Source: Symbiodinium microadriaticum
Taxonomy: Eukaryota; Sar; Dinophyceae; Suessiales; Symbiodiniaceae
DNA: 64,000 nt
Direction: 5' to 3'
Assembly: GCA_001939145.1 (NCBI GenBank)
Contig: LSRX01000510.1
Span: 170,916 to 234,915 of the forward strand
Shown: piece by piece, positions 45,993-58,024 of the stretch
How the letters are laid out: each line of letters starts with the position of its first letter
How positions within the stretch are numbered: position 1 is the stretch's first letter
The notes under the pieces: generated by a model
What the model was told of the DNA's origin: nothing
The model's input: only the letters and a program-made list of their open reading frames with translations
Databases searched by the model: none
Program-made: the position numbers and the translations under genes

Positions 45993-46821
45993 CAACGAGT
46001 CGGGCTCGAAGGGTTTAGCCGAGCTTCTCCGAGTTCTCGAACCTTGGCACAGCGGCAGCAAGTTGCTGGAAGAGCTGCTTTGGGGGTTTTTAATAAGGGT
46101 TTTTTTTTTGGTTCTTAGTGGTTTTTGTAGGGGGTTTTTGGGTTTCTTGGGTGGGCTTGGGGGGTTTAGGGGGTTTAGGGGTTAGGGGTTTAGGGGTTTC
46201 GGCCTTGGTCGTCAAGGGGTTGTCAGCTGTCCCTTGTTGTCGACAACTGGCAATGCTTTCTGGGGTGCAGCAGCGCCCCAGCGGTTCGTGGTTCCGGGCG
46301 GAGTGCAGCTGCTTCAATGCACAGCAGCAAGAAGCGGGAGTCAAATCTGAGAGCCCGACAGCAAAAATGTCCGTCTGAAAATGTTGCCTTCATCCTGCGG
46401 CAAGGTTTGCTGTGCCGGTGTGTATCTAGCGAAGAGCCAACATCGCAGCAGATTGCAGGATTTGCAACGTAGGCCCCGGTTGTGCAGGGTCACAGAGGCA
46501 CTGAACAGGCCCTCTTAGCTGGTTGTCGCGGGAAAATATTTTGACCCCTTTGAAAGGGCCGGGACAAACAGCGGGAAACCGAGAACAACGACAAGGCATT
46601 CAGTCGCCATGGCCTCGAGGTCTTTGGCTTAGGGCGGGCAAGTCTAAGAGTCTTGAGCTCCGGAGCACACGGGAGGCCGAATGATTGGGATAAGGCTCGA
46701 GGTCGGTTTCGTCTTCCATCGTGCTTCGACATGTCTAGTGGATCTGACTGGTTTTCCGTGAGGCTTCCGATCCTCGAGGTGGAGATTATCACTGGCCATT
46801 TCTTTGGAACCGTGGTAGTAA

Positions 46822-47439
46822 TCATCGAAGCGCCTGTATTGCAACGGCCGGCCTCCATCGGGATATAGTGCGACATCTGCGGCCGAAGATCGGGGACCTG
46901 GCTCTAAGCCCAAATTGCGAAACCCTTAGCGATGCAAGTGCTGAAGACACCGCGGCGAGCGAACAAGGAGGAGTCTGACTGCACAATGAAAGGCACCATC
47001 TATCCTGTAGCTTCCAACACACTACCAACAACGACTCGCTAGCTGGATATACACCACCAAGCGACCTGTGCTTCACTTCTGCGCCCCATTGGGAAGGGCG
47101 TGGGAGCAGCAGAAGGTAGTATGTAGTAGGGGCCTCACCGTCAGCATCATCATGCTCAGCTCCATCTCCGCTCTGAGACCACCCATCATTGTCATAGTCG
47201 CGAGAAGAAGAACCATCCTCACCATTACCATCACTCTGGTGAGCATCGTCACACTTACGGTTGCCAAAAGGATCAGTAGTCTCCTTTCTTTGATCATGAA
47301 TCTTCACCTTCGTCAGAATCACAATATGATCGTTGTCGTCGCCGTCATCGTCATCATCAGCCCCCCCGGCCACCGCATCCACCACCACCACCACCACCAC
47401 CACCACCACCACCACCACCACCACCACCACCGCCGCCAA
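46822..47439 (-). other. Acidic open frame over GAT/CCA-type repeats, coding status unclear
   Basis: The minus frame has an acidic, non-repetitive middle ('HIVILTKVKIHDQRKETTD', 'NRKCDDAHQSDGNGEDGSSS') that could be an exon ending at GACG|GTGAGG near 47140. The upstream part is the polyvaline/polytryptophan readout of the CCA microsatellite. Downstream, 46913-46490 is open in several frames on both strands and I could not choose one. Confidence 0.25.
47372..47435. repeat. (CCA)n microsatellite
   Basis: About 18 CCA units; source of polyhistidine, polythreonine and polytryptophan false ORFs. Confidence 0.9.
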
Positions 47440-47454
47440 ACAAGCTCATTCATC

Positions 47455-47630
47455 CCGAAGCTGGCCTCCGCATCGCTTTTTCGTCGCCCCTGCCGGCAGA
47501 GAACGCTGTACTTAGACTTGCACGAGATCCCGGAAGGACACTCGGCCCTCAGAGCCCTGTACGAGAAGCTGGCGAAAACTTCCTGGCACCGGGCCGCCCG
47601 TTGCAGAATCAACAAAACACAAAGCTCATG
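47455..47630 (+). CDS. Weak candidate exon downstream of a CCA repeat
   Basis: The plus frame after the CCA microsatellite reads 'RTLYLDLHEIPEGHSALRAL' and then 'YEKLAKTSWHRAARCR' to a TGA. It is helical and balanced in composition, unlike the flanking repeat. No family recognised; the minus strand is also open across part of it. Confidence 0.25.
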
Positions 47631-47959
47631 AACTGTCTAATGCCACATCCGAGCCCGGCTCCCTAACGACACAGCCTAACGATGCAAAGTTAAGCGGTTG
47701 ACCTCTATGCTGACCACCCCAGAAACAATTCACGGAAAGCAAGCTTTATGCTAGGCAGTTACGATGGAACCGAATCAGGCGCATGTACGCCAACAGTCCT
47801 TTAAGTTAGCTGGGGCTCTCCTCACTCACCGTCTGGTTCAGAAGCCCAGCCCAGCCCAAACTTTAAACTGAGCAATTGAGAGACATTGATTGACATCCCG
47901 ACTAACGATCTACAGACCTGGCTGCATCCGCAGTTGCCATCGGCTAGATTGCTACTGAG

Positions 47960-47970
47960 TGCTACTGCTC

Positions 47971-48037
<67 letters not shown>

Positions 48038-48170
48038 GACCACCACGACGACGACGACGACGACGACGACGACTACGACTACTACGACTACGACCACTAC
48101 TACTTCGATTCCGACTCCTACTACGACCGGGACTACGACCAGGACGACGACGACGACGCCGCCGACTGCT
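47960..48170. repeat. (CTG)n, (CTA)n and (CGA)n microsatellite
   Basis: CTG run, CTA run, then CGA-rich DNA. Long ORFs on both strands here come from the repeat. Confidence 0.9.
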
Positions 48171-49114
48171 ACTTGTTGCCTCGCGTCGCTTTTCCGCCAA
48201 CTGCTTCTGCAGGCGGTCTCTGGCCTCCAGGTCCGACGGACAAATGCTGTCCATTGAAGGCGCTGTAATTACGGTTTGGGGTTTAGCACATGTAGTCTGC
48301 GTCAAACTTTAGGAGTCAAGCAAGTCATGTACCACGAAGGCTAAAGATTCTGTGATGCGCTGCCTTCACAGCTCCCGCGGCAGGAAGTTACTCCCGATCG
48401 AGCTATTTTGGGCTGCAAGGGTTGCTTGAGTTGGGGGACGAGGGTCCAGAGTTGAACTGGTGTTTTCCTTTTCAGAGTGAGACTCTTGGGAGGGTGCCGA
48501 GATCCGGGTTGCTTCGGATATGTCGGCCAATAAGGATCCGCAATTCGAGTCCATGGTTCTGACTTGAAAACCCCAGAACTCCCAAGATCGGGCGGCAAAG
48601 GAGATAAACTCTTGAGTTCGCTACAATGCGCTTGAGTCCGAAGGTCCAAGCTTTGCCAAGGACGAGGACGACGACGGATACCAATACAAACAGGAGATAC
48701 TGATAACCAAAACCTGCATAATGTCATAATCGAGTGGGAGGTCACACAACAAAAAGAGTTGGTAGACTGAGTGATCTATGCTTGAATCAGCTCAACAGAA
48801 GCCTTGTCCCATCGGGCATCCTTCCGATGAGCCCACTGCGCCAGACCTCGGAAATCGCCGAGAAAGGTTAGAGGCCAGCAACCAAAAGGTCCACTCCCGT
48901 GACTCCATCATTCTTTAAAGGTCAAACGAACCCCCGAAATCACAAGTTACAACAACACTGCTGCCACTGATGCTGTAGCTGCTGTTGCCGCTGCGGCGGC
49001 TGCTCGTCACCAGTTGCTCTACTTCTCTTCCCCGCATTTGCGGCTCGCGGCTCCTACTACTCCTACTAGTAAAGCAAAGGCAACAATAACAACAACAACT
49101 GCTACTAGTTCTAC

Positions 49115-49179
49115 TTCTACTTCTGCTGCTGCTGCTACTACTACTACTACTACTACTACTCCTCCTGCTGCTGCTGCTG

Positions 49180-49238
<59 letters not shown>

Positions 49239-49290
49239 ACTACGACTACTACTACTACTACTACTACTACTACTGCTGCTACTAGATACT
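49115..49290. repeat. (CTG)n/(CTA)n microsatellite
   Basis: Alternating CTG and CTA blocks; source of a false 198-aa serine-rich minus ORF. Its first 60 codons (49511-49330, 'MKLTLSVSSTTIRYTQNLK') are non-repetitive but otherwise unsupported. Confidence 0.85.
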
Positions 49291-50233
49291 GCTCCTCCTA
49301 CTACTGCGGCGACGAATGCTATGGACTTGTTCAGCAAGAACAATAGTAGCAGCAGAGCTCCCAGTTGGCACGAGGCGGCCACTTTGAGACTGCACGCGGC
49401 AAAAGCCTTGCACTGACCTGACGATGACTTCTTTGATTGACAACGGCGCTTCAGATTTTGGGTGTATCTAATCGTTGTGGAGCTTACGCTGAGTGTGAGC
49501 TTCATCACCATTTCTGATTGGCTTGGGGGTGATTGAACTCGACAGAAGAGGCATCGAAGTGCTCAGAATGTTTCGAGGGTCAGGACTTGCGCAACCCCGT
49601 CGTCAACAATCCTGCACTTAAACCCGAAATCGCGAACTCTGCAGGCACGGAAAGGTAGTTTCAGCGTTTTGGTTCGGTTCAGGCCACTGGGATCTGAAAT
49701 CTCCGCTCCAACTTCTGTCTTTACAGAAGTTCGGACAGGAGAAAGGTCTAGAGCTTCGGGTTCGGACTTCGGGGCTTTGTACTCCGATGGATATAGACTC
49801 CTAGACACTCTTTCGACAGGGCTGCCGGCGTTTGTGTTTCTAAGCTGACATCACCCATTAATACTAAGACACAACAATGGCACCACCACCACCACCTACA
49901 AAAACAACAACCACGACGACGACGCCGACGACGACACCAAACAGTGGATGCCCCGAACCCAGCTGCCAATGTGGCTGCTGAAGTTGAGCCAAGCAGCTGG
50001 CAGCTTCCAACCGCCTGCGCTTGATACGCAAGGCCCAGTCGGAGAGTTTGTTTGCATGCAACCCTAATTAACCCCTACACCCTCTGGAAGACACTTCCAC
50101 CATCTAACTTCAGGCCCCGAGCCTCCCCAGAAAGTGGATAAATGCCATGAAAACGGGTCAGCGTTTTTTGCATGCTGCTTGCTGGGGAAACGACTCGCAT
50201 GTAATGATGTGACCCGAAAATACTTGAATTGAC

Positions 50234-50440
50234 TTATATAGGTGTAGTTCTCCGGGCTGCCTCGTTGATATCGTCGATATCCTGCAAGTGCAGGTCATCC
50301 GTGCCATGCCTGCCACACAACACCACACTTTCAAGCATGGCACACTTTAGCCCATCACTGTGCGCATCTGCGAGGGATGATGACGAACGAAGCTCTGCGA
50401 GATCCCTTCCATGGGACGAAATCAAGTAGAAGTTAATGTG
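50234..50440 (-). CDS. Probable last exon of an unidentified gene
   Basis: The minus frame reads 'INFYLISSHGRDLAELRSS', 'ADAHSDGLKCAMLESVV' and 'DLHLQDIDDINEAARRTTPI', then TAA. Composition and codon choice look coding, and a stop lies just upstream, so an acceptor within about 50433-50405 is expected (CATGGAAG|G is one option). No family is recognised. It sits just downstream (on the minus strand) of the 50.8-53.7 kb repeat locus. Confidence 0.4.
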   Translation of the reverse strand, partial: HINFYLISSHGRDLAELRSSSSLADAHSDGLKCAMLESVVLCGRHGTDDLHLQDIDDINEAARRTTPI

Positions 50441-50641
50441 GGTTCAGCGGTGATCATTACTATTTCTGCATCGTCATCATTGCGACTGAGTATCATCCTT
50501 CGTACACATATTGTCCTTTATTCCTGCTAATTGTCTGCTTCTATGGTCATTACCGTTATCAGTATTATTAGCATGTAATTATTAAGGGCTGCTTGTCGGA
50601 CAATAGCTCTTCAGCGCCTTCGCATATATATGATATTAGAC

Positions 50642-50830
50642 TGGACATATACAGCATTTGGCAGACTGTTGACATAGACAAATATTGTAATAATATTACC
50701 TACAAACATTGGCTATATTCATATTCAGTACAACAAGCAATTTGTTTCAGCAGTGCTGTCGTAAACAGTCACAAGCAACCCAGACCCACAATCACCACGT
50801 AGGACGGGACGGTCGTGGGCCCGGTTGCTC
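50642..50830. other. AT-rich unique DNA, nothing recognised
   Basis: Follows the probable exon at 50.2-50.4 kb and leads into the 50.8-53.7 kb repeat locus. No gene or repeat was recognised. Confidence 0.4.
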
Positions 50831-51180
50831 GATCACCTCGTCCTGCGCATGCACCTTTTTCTCCGAAAAAGGTTCATGGTGCAGGACGAAGTGAGACACC
50901 TCGTCTTGCACATGAACCTTCTATCTTTGATTGAATCAGACCAGGTCGATCACGTCTGAGACAGAAAGTGGTGTCAAGCAGGTGGCTACAGGCAAGTGCA
51001 AGGAGAAGTGCGATTCTCATACCGCCCCTCGCACTTCCCTGCAAACATTATTGCAGTCGAGGCTCCAGAACGGCTTGGACTGAATCAGACTAGGTCGATC
51101 ACTTCAGGAGAGGTGCGATGCACTGTTGGCACTTCCCTGCAACCATGATCATTGCAGTGAAGGCCCATGGTCAGCGCGAC
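50830..51180. repeat. Foldback hairpin plus duplicated block
   Basis: CCTCGTCCTGCGCATGCACC at 50836 pairs with GGTTCATGGTGCAGGACGAAG at about 50870-50890 around CTCCG. Then AATCAGAC(C/T)AGGTCGATCAC and GCACTTCCCTGCAA(A/C)CAT are each present twice at about 50935/51083 and 51027/51140. Confidence 0.6.
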
Positions 51181-51562
51181 ATCCCACAGGAACGGAGTGA
51201 CTTGTGAACCTCAAACCATTGTAATCAAGAGAGGAGTCAGTCGGGGGGAACAGTCAGTGTGATTTTCCACAGGAACACCACACTGACCGTGCGCCTCGAC
51301 TTCTGGCCTGATTCGATTCTCCGTCATCAGGCACCTGTTGAAGCGACTGTGACATCCAGTGTCTCGCGTTTATCAAATAAGCACACGGCGGGACGCCAGT
51401 CACCCTTACGTCGCCAGATCACACCTGTGTCATAAATCCAGTGGTGAATGAATGGTCAGACCCAGCGTTCCTGACAACCACATCAATCCGTGGACATTGT
51501 GTGCAGGACTGCGCACAATGTCCCGGATCAGCATAGAAGCTAAGGTGAAGGACATCAACAGG

Positions 51563-52040
51563 CAAAATTGTCGTAGTTGTAGTCATTGGAGCCGACAAGA
51601 GTGCTGGCATCAGCTCAATCCCGTCAAGCTGGGCCCTCCACAGGAAAACGTACGCAATGACACTGTGCCCTCAGACATTCGCAACCTGATAACAGCCAGC
51701 CTCAAAAACCCGAGCATTCGATATGTGCCGGTAGTAAGTCCTCTGGCCGCATGGTAGTGCAAATTGCCAGTCAAGTACCTCACCAGGAAAACAAAGACAC
51801 TTCAATCAAGTTGGGCAAGTACCTCCATGGGAAAACAGACACAATGACAATGCGCCCTCAGACATTTGCATATCCAAAAACCACCAGCCTCAAATACCCA
51901 AGCAGTCGATGGTCTTGTAGGCTTGTAAGCAAAATTGTCGTTGTAGTCGTTGGAGCCAGCACCTGCCCGGGAAATCATACACAATGACAGGAGTGCTGGG
52001 GTCAGTTCAATCATTGATCATTCAATCAAGTTGGGCCATG
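51563..52040. repeat. Diverged dispersed/tandem repeats downstream of the split ORF
   Basis: GCAAAATTGTCG with TTGTAGTC(A/G)TTGGAGCC occurs at about 51563 and 51929. ACAATGACA(A)TG(C/T)GCCCTCAGACATT with CCAGCCTCAAA occurs twice (about 51655 and 51840). TCAATCAAGTTGGGC occurs at 51806 and 52022. Confidence 0.65.
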
Positions 52041-52054
52041 GCAGGTCCCGTAGT

Positions 52055-52693
52055 CTACTTATTATGTTTGTATGCTTTACAGACATCAGGCGGCGTCACT
52101 GGTGATTCAGCCAATTCCAACAAACAAAAATCTGACCAGGCGTCACTTGGACAATTCGGAGCCATGGCAATGTCATCCAGTGACCAGACATCACGAATCG
52201 AATCTGATGTAGCCGTGATGGTAGATTGGCAGATATCAGCCAGCTCCATGAAGTCCCGCAGGTCGAACATCAGCTCAGTCCTTTGGTTCTCTGTCAGCAC
52301 CCATCCACGATCATGTAGCCGGGCATTGAACTCAGCCGCATTCTCCCACAGCAGCCAGGCGAACAAGGACTTGAGGGAGGTAGCCGCATTCGAGTCGCCA
52401 CCCGTCGGCTCTGGTCTCCAAGCCAGGTCTTCGCGCACCACAGGGAAAGCCATATAGGCAACCTACTTGTAGTTGTAGTTTGCCAGACCTCTTCCCCACA
52501 CCTGCTCCGGCGCGAAGTCAGTCCCTTGGTGCCACCTGTTCCGACATCTAGTTGTCAAGTCCACGCCTTCGTACCGCCACGTCATGATGAGCAGGGTCAT
52601 GCGGTCTTGAACCGTTGGGTCTCTGAGGCGACGCCAAAGTTCCGAGGCACGAGCCTGTTTCTGCTCCATTGAGCTAGCTGCAGCCATTGTCAT
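52055..52693 (-). CDS. Unrecognised ORF pair, one frame split by a TAG
   Basis: Two ORFs lie in the same minus-strand frame. The first starts at ATG 52693 (76 aa, including 'ASELWRRLRDPTVQDRM' and 'LTTRCRNRWHQGTDF'). A single TAG at 52465-52463 follows, and nine bases later an in-frame ATG at 52453 opens a 132-aa ORF ('SLKSLFAWLLWENAAEF', 'FDLRDFMELADICQ') ending at TAG 52055. Residue make-up is protein-like and there is no simple repeat. I do not recognise a family. Repeats on both sides (50.9-52.0 and 52.75-53.6 kb) suggest the ORF belongs to a mobile element. The TAG could be a disabling mutation, a read-through stop, a stop between two reading units, or a base error. No splice pair removes it cleanly. 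Confidence 0.55.
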
Positions 52694-52754
52694 CCCGAGG
52701 CAAGCTGCTGAGACAAGGCACTCAGGAAGCAAGCAGGCAGTTTCCCTATAGTCA

Positions 52755-52838
52755 CTCTCGAGCAAAAGTCAGGTTCACCAGTCAAGTCAACGCTCTCGAG
52801 CAAACAATCACAGTCAGGCTCGCCAGCCAAGTCAATGC
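52755..52838. repeat. Two tandem units of about 42 bp (CTCTCGAGCAAA)
   Basis: CTCTCGAGCAAA followed by GTCAGG(T/C)TC(A/G)CCAG occurs twice, just upstream of the start of the split ORF pair on the minus strand. Confidence 0.6.
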
Positions 52839-52846
52839 TTACCTGC

Positions 52847-52847
<1 letters not shown>

Positions 52848-52885
<38 letters not shown>

Positions 52886-52888
52886 CTC
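52848..52888. repeat. (CT)n microsatellite
   Basis: About 17 CT units inside the composite locus at 50.8-53.7 kb, upstream of the ORF start on the minus strand. Confidence 0.85.
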
Positions 52889-52949
52889 TGCTGGAAGGCA
52901 CCTCGATACCCACTCCGGCAATCAATCAAGACAGCCACATCCACCAACG

Positions 52950-53135
52950 AAGTACTGTGTATTCCGCGGCACAGACAGTGGATATCGTGGTGTTGGATAG
53001 GACTTTCCATTCCACTCGGCCACAGGCAACGAAGTACAGTGCATTCCTTGGCACACACAGTGGACGTCGTGATAAACCCATAACTAGTACAGTGCATTCC
53101 TTGGCACAGACAATGGACATCATGATAAACCCATA
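52950..53135. repeat. Tandem units of about 52 bp (GTGCATTCCTTGGCACA)
   Basis: Two close copies at about 53032-53083 and 53084-53135 share GTACAGTGCATTCCTTGGCA and GATAAACCCATA. A diverged copy lies at about 52950-52992. Confidence 0.65.
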
Positions 53136-53279
53136 TCCCCACATGACTGGTGTAGCACCCTTGAATCCGAGCCACCAATAAATTTCAGCCAGGGGCTGCG
53201 CGCCAGCATTGGCAAGGAATTTGTCCCACTCGACCTCAGACAATGAACAGGCACCTTAATCTAGTCAGAACCACACGAA

Positions 53280-53640
53280 GTGACCAGCACTGCGGCCGAA
53301 GCCTCGGTGAGCTGGTAGCTCGCCGACACCGAAGCCGAAGCCTCGGCGTGTCGGTGAGTGAACCAGCACCGAGGCCGAAGCCTCCGTGTGCTGGTAGAAG
53401 CCGAAGCTTCCGTCTGCACGCAAAGTAACCAGCACCGAGGCCGAAGCCTCGGTACGCTGGTGCCCCATCAACACCGAGGACGGAGCCTCGGCATGTTAAT
53501 GAGGAAAGCCGCAGCTTCGGTTTGTTGGTGACCGCAAGCACCGAAGCCGAAGCTCGGTATGCTGGTAACCAGGCACTAAAGCCTGGTAGATCGAGGACCG
53601 CAGCCGAAGCTGCGGCATGCTCGGTAATGCAAACCTAGAC
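53280..53640. repeat. Array of about nine GC-rich hairpins
   Basis: Repeated units of roughly 30-40 bp, each a self-complementary stem with a short GAA/CGAA-type loop, e.g. CAGCACCGAGGC - CGAA - GCCTCGGTGTGCTG. Units begin near 53284, 53322, 53362, 53429, 53465, 53538 and 53598, with shorter ones between. Stems vary while pairing is kept in most units. Confidence 0.75.
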
Positions 53641-53644
53641 AAAC

Positions 53645-54769
53645 CACTGAGGCACCCGGCACAAGCAAAAGGATCTTCAGCTTGCCCAACGCGAGGATGA
53701 CATGCAGTGTCGCATAGCTGGTTCGGGTTATCTTATGGCTTAGAGAAGAAGGCTTAGTCAGTTAATGGTCATACGATTTAGGGTCAAGTTATGGCTCAAG
53801 GAGTTGTACCAAAATTAGGGTCTTACTGACTGTTTAGGGTTATACTTAATAAAGCACAGTCAATGTTAGGGTCTTATGATGGTTTTAGGTCAAGAACTTA
53901 GGGATTTAATTGCGAGCCTAATTCCTACGGGAGCCTAAGCATGCTACGGGGCCGGACGAAGTGACAACTGAAACCAAAAAGCAACAACCACGAAACCATC
54001 CAGCAACGAATCCTTTTTGTTCGACCGTCTCCTGCCCCCCCCCTCACCCAAAACCGAACCCCCATATTTACAAGTCTTATTACAGTCCATATGCAGTCAA
54101 TAGACAGCCAATGTACTACATATATACTATAGCTAACAAAGAGGCCAGCTCCTTCGCTACCAGAGCGAAGGCTAGACAACTATTGGTATTATCAGAACTC
54201 TGGTTTCTCGGGTTATTAATCTATTGTTGCTCACATTGTTATTGTTATGACTATTAGGACTGCTACTGCTGCTATTAGTACTACCACCACTACCACCATA
54301 TCTTTTCTTGTTCTGCCCAGCTCTGCCAGAAGTTTACCCTGCCTGGTGTCCGCATCCGACATGCCCGGCCCTCCGGGTAGGATGGCCACCGGTTCCTAGG
54401 GCCGGTTGCACGCGCAGCTCAGAGGGATAAGGTGCTTCATATCATGATCCACGGTCGTATTCCTTAAGTAAGTGCTACGTCCGCCTTGGGGGGCGGCCTG
54501 CAGTTTGGAGTGTCGGGTTAGAAGACGTGACGCGACGTGTGGTACGTGTGACAAACTTCGAGCTCAATCAGCAGAGTCATACTAAGTCACTAGGAGAGCC
54601 TCGACTTTATAAATAGACTGCACCGTAGATAGTGTATCAGCAAACGACGAGACGAGGAGGACGATCAGGCGAAGGCCTACGTGTCCTGACCGGCCAAAAG
54701 TCATGAGGCGTTCTTCGTGTGATGGCGCTTGCTGCAAGGATCTCTGAGGTCTGTCTCTCCCGTCTTTTT

Positions 54770-54805
<36 letters not shown>

Positions 54806-56000
54806 ATCTATCTCAGGCTCTCTACTTCCCCGGCCTCATGTTTCTTCAACCCTACAGCCTGAACCCCAGAGCTCAAACGCCCCCAAAACGACAAACCAAC
54901 CAGGGATCAACCTCTAGACCTCTTAACTTTTCGCCCAAACCTAAACCCTAAACCCCAAAGCTCCAACAAAACCGATGTAAATCGCCAAACCCTAAACCCC
55001 AAATCTCCAACAAAAATATCCATGTGAAACTCTGGGGAGTTCGCCTTCGCGGTCGGCTCTGTCTCTGCGCTCGAGCCAGCCCGAGGCCTCAGCTGAGCTT
55101 TTGAGCTCCTTGGGCTTTGAGTTCCGGGTCTCTGTGATAGGGTCTTCGGCTTTCGGGTTTTGGGATTAGAGTATTAACTATGTGGGTATTGGTTTGGGGG
55201 GGTTTGGGATTAGGCTTTTTTTTTTGTTTATGGGTTTTTGGGGATTAGGGTATTATATGGGTGTTGGTTTGGGGTTTAGGTGCTTGAGCTGAAACCTGGG
55301 GGCTGCGTGTCTTACTTGGCTTTGGGTGTCGGGAAGCAGGGGCCTCTAGGGCTGCGCATGCAGGGCTTTGATGTTGAGCTTTTCGGAGGTCTCAAGAAAA
55401 CTTGTGGGGTGTGAAGGCTCAAAGTATCTGAGGTTTAGGTAAGGCTTTGGGCTAGGGGTTGAGGTTTAGGGTTTGGGGTAACTTAGGGCTTCAAGCGGGG
55501 GAAAGTTTATGGCTGGTACATGGCTCAGGGTTTACGGCTTCAGGTTAGGGTATAGGGTTGGGGCTTGGGGTTCAGGGTTTCGGGTCGAAGAATCGGGGTG
55601 TTGGAATACTGCCGGGTCCCTGTCGCCTCTTTTCCACAGCCTCTACGACGCTGCGAGGATGCAGGACGGCTTCGTGTGGCCTTTGGCCCACTCACCCATG
55701 AAGCTCTTGCGGTTAAGGTAGTATCCTGACAGGCATGAGTTGACAGGAATTATACTCTTCCACCGTGCCATGTCTGACTATGCCCTCCTATTTGCTGCCG
55801 GGATCCTTCGTCTCAAACTGACAAGGCCCATCTGCGCAGATTTTATTACAAAAACAGTAAGGCAAACGTGCCCAAACCAACTCAATTGTGCCCAGCATCG
55901 CGCAAGTTGCTGTGGCCGGTGCTTCTCACCCTCCTTAGTACAATCTGTCGCACAGATACATGTATTGTGCGCATGTCATGCATACATAAGAATAGTTAGG
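53645..56000. other. No confident gene
   Basis: Unique and telomere-like variant DNA (GGTTTAGG, CCCTAAACCCC near 54940-55010) with a CT run. Nothing recognised. Confidence 0.5.
54763..54812. repeat. (CT)n microsatellite
   Basis: CTCTCT run with a short TATC tail. Confidence 0.85.
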
Positions 56001-56335
56001 TACAGATATATAGATACAGATACCGATGTGGATATGAATCGAGGTCTAGACGTAGATGTAGATGTAGATAGATATAGAAATCAATCTAGATAGAAATATA
56101 ATTCTAGATGTAGATGTCGATGTAGATACAGTTATAGATATAGACACAGATATGGATATGGAATAGTTGTAGACATAGGTGACATAGACAAACTTCTGGA
56201 TATAGATGTAGATTCAGCTCTAGATATACACGTCCATGTCGATGTAGACAGATCTAGACACAGATCTAGATGTAGATGTCGATGTAGACATAGTTATAGA
56301 TGTCGATAAAGATGTAGATACAAGATCTAGGTATT
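56000..56335. repeat. Degenerate GATATAGA/GATGTA repeat region
   Basis: About 330 bp of diverged GATGTAGAT, GATATAGA and TCTAGAT units with no clean period; followed by ACATAC-rich DNA to 56400. Confidence 0.8.
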
Positions 56336-57057
56336 AACTATGCGTATATACATACGTACATACAACACACGTACATACATATGCATGTACTTATACACAT
56401 ATACCGCAAGGTATATTGTGTGTATTCAACTGCTTTTGCACACTTATTCGTTTGTTTGTTTATATTATCTACTTATCTTGTTTTGTACTTGTACCTATCT
56501 TAATATATTGAATGCTGAGTCTGCCTGAGTTTCAGTGAAAATAAAGACGCACACGAAACACATGTCGAAATGATTCTAAGTGCGTGTGTGTGTCCAAATG
56601 AAAGTATGCCTGCTATATGATTCTTATGCACATGTCCAATGTCATGTGAAGATTACACACATACCCCTGACATACCCACATATTACGTCGTAGACTTTTT
56701 GCACACTGCACACCGTATGTTCGCATAGGATGTGCCTTGAAACCTCCAGCATCCAAGGTGCATCGGAAAGAGCCAAGCTTGAGCCACTCTGAACCCGGCT
56801 GCGAGCCAACCGTTTTAAGAGCATCCGAGCAGCAAGGATGATCGATGTCACAGCGTAGCCTACCTCGTGCGGCAGAGGCCGGCATTGCAGGGGCTTGTGT
56901 ATTCGCGATTCAGCTCACTTCGGAACCCCAGACCTACATTTCCGATACTCATCCTTGCTGCAAAACCGTGTTGAGAAATCACCAAAACCCAATAGCAGAA
57001 CACGCAGGTAGTCCTGGAGAGTACAAAGCATAACCCTAACTTCATCTTCCCATGTGC

Positions 57058-57977
57058 CTCTTGGGAGGCGTCCTCCACCTCGTTTCGGAAGGCCTCCTCT
57101 TCAAAGGTCTCCTGTTGGGAGCTCACGGTGCTCATGTCGGACTGCTGGGCATTGCCCCTTCCAACTCGCAAAAGGGCCCAGAAAGCCGAGGTTTCTCTTC
57201 CCATATGACGAGACGAATATACTGTTAGTACTATAGTATAAACTATGACACACTATCAAAACATCATATACTAGGTTGTCTTGTCGGCTTCAGCTGACCG
57301 ATGCTTCCGATGCAAAAGAGCCGATCTTGTTTGGCGGCCGGTTCTCTGCTGGCAACCCTACCAACGCGCATGCGAAGCATGTCCTTGTTCATCGCTGCCA
57401 CAGTGATGACGTTCTCCTTTGCTCTCATATCACTTGCTTTCCAACTGTCGCACGCTCCACCCAACAAGAAAGCCCGACAATGCAGGCCTTTCGTCCTACT
57501 GGCCTTACGACGCTGCCAGCTTTTGGTTGATGAAGGAGCCAGGCTCTTCGGAACAGAACACCTACAGAAACAAAGTCGTCAACGAAAGGCTGCAACGCGC
57601 TTGCAATCCAAGCGGACTGCCTTGGCAACACGTTGCGCTGGAACAAAATTAAGTAGTTATACGTCGCAATATGAAGAAGACTGATGCGGAGTATGAACGC
57701 CCAACAACAACAACCACTACAATCACTACTACAACAACATCGCATCCTAGCTTCGCCTCTTTCACGTGTCATCTTCGCGGGCTTCCGTGACAAGTACACA
57801 AAACTGGAATCTCAGGGTACCTTATTTCGAAAAACGGAACTAGCCACCGTTTATTAGTGTAACGGTTATTCGGTTTAGACAGGCATGATGCAGAAATTTC
57901 GCGTTGTTCGTGTCGCTCCTGTGAGGTACACTGATATGCCTTTCTGCGTAGCTAGTATGTATGTATGTATTTATTTA

Positions 57978-58024
<47 letters not shown>

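Larger units (their letters stand above)
42350..46080. other. Repeat-rich intergenic DNA
   Basis: Contains GGTACT/GGGTTCTACTA-type degenerate repeats at 43260-43450, the palindrome at 43761-43862, telomere-like tracts and a trinucleotide region. No supported gene. Confidence 0.5.

Noticed and set aside
47952-48312. Arginine- and serine-rich ORFs on both strands
   Set aside because: Produced by CTG/CTA/CGA repeats, no non-repetitive core.
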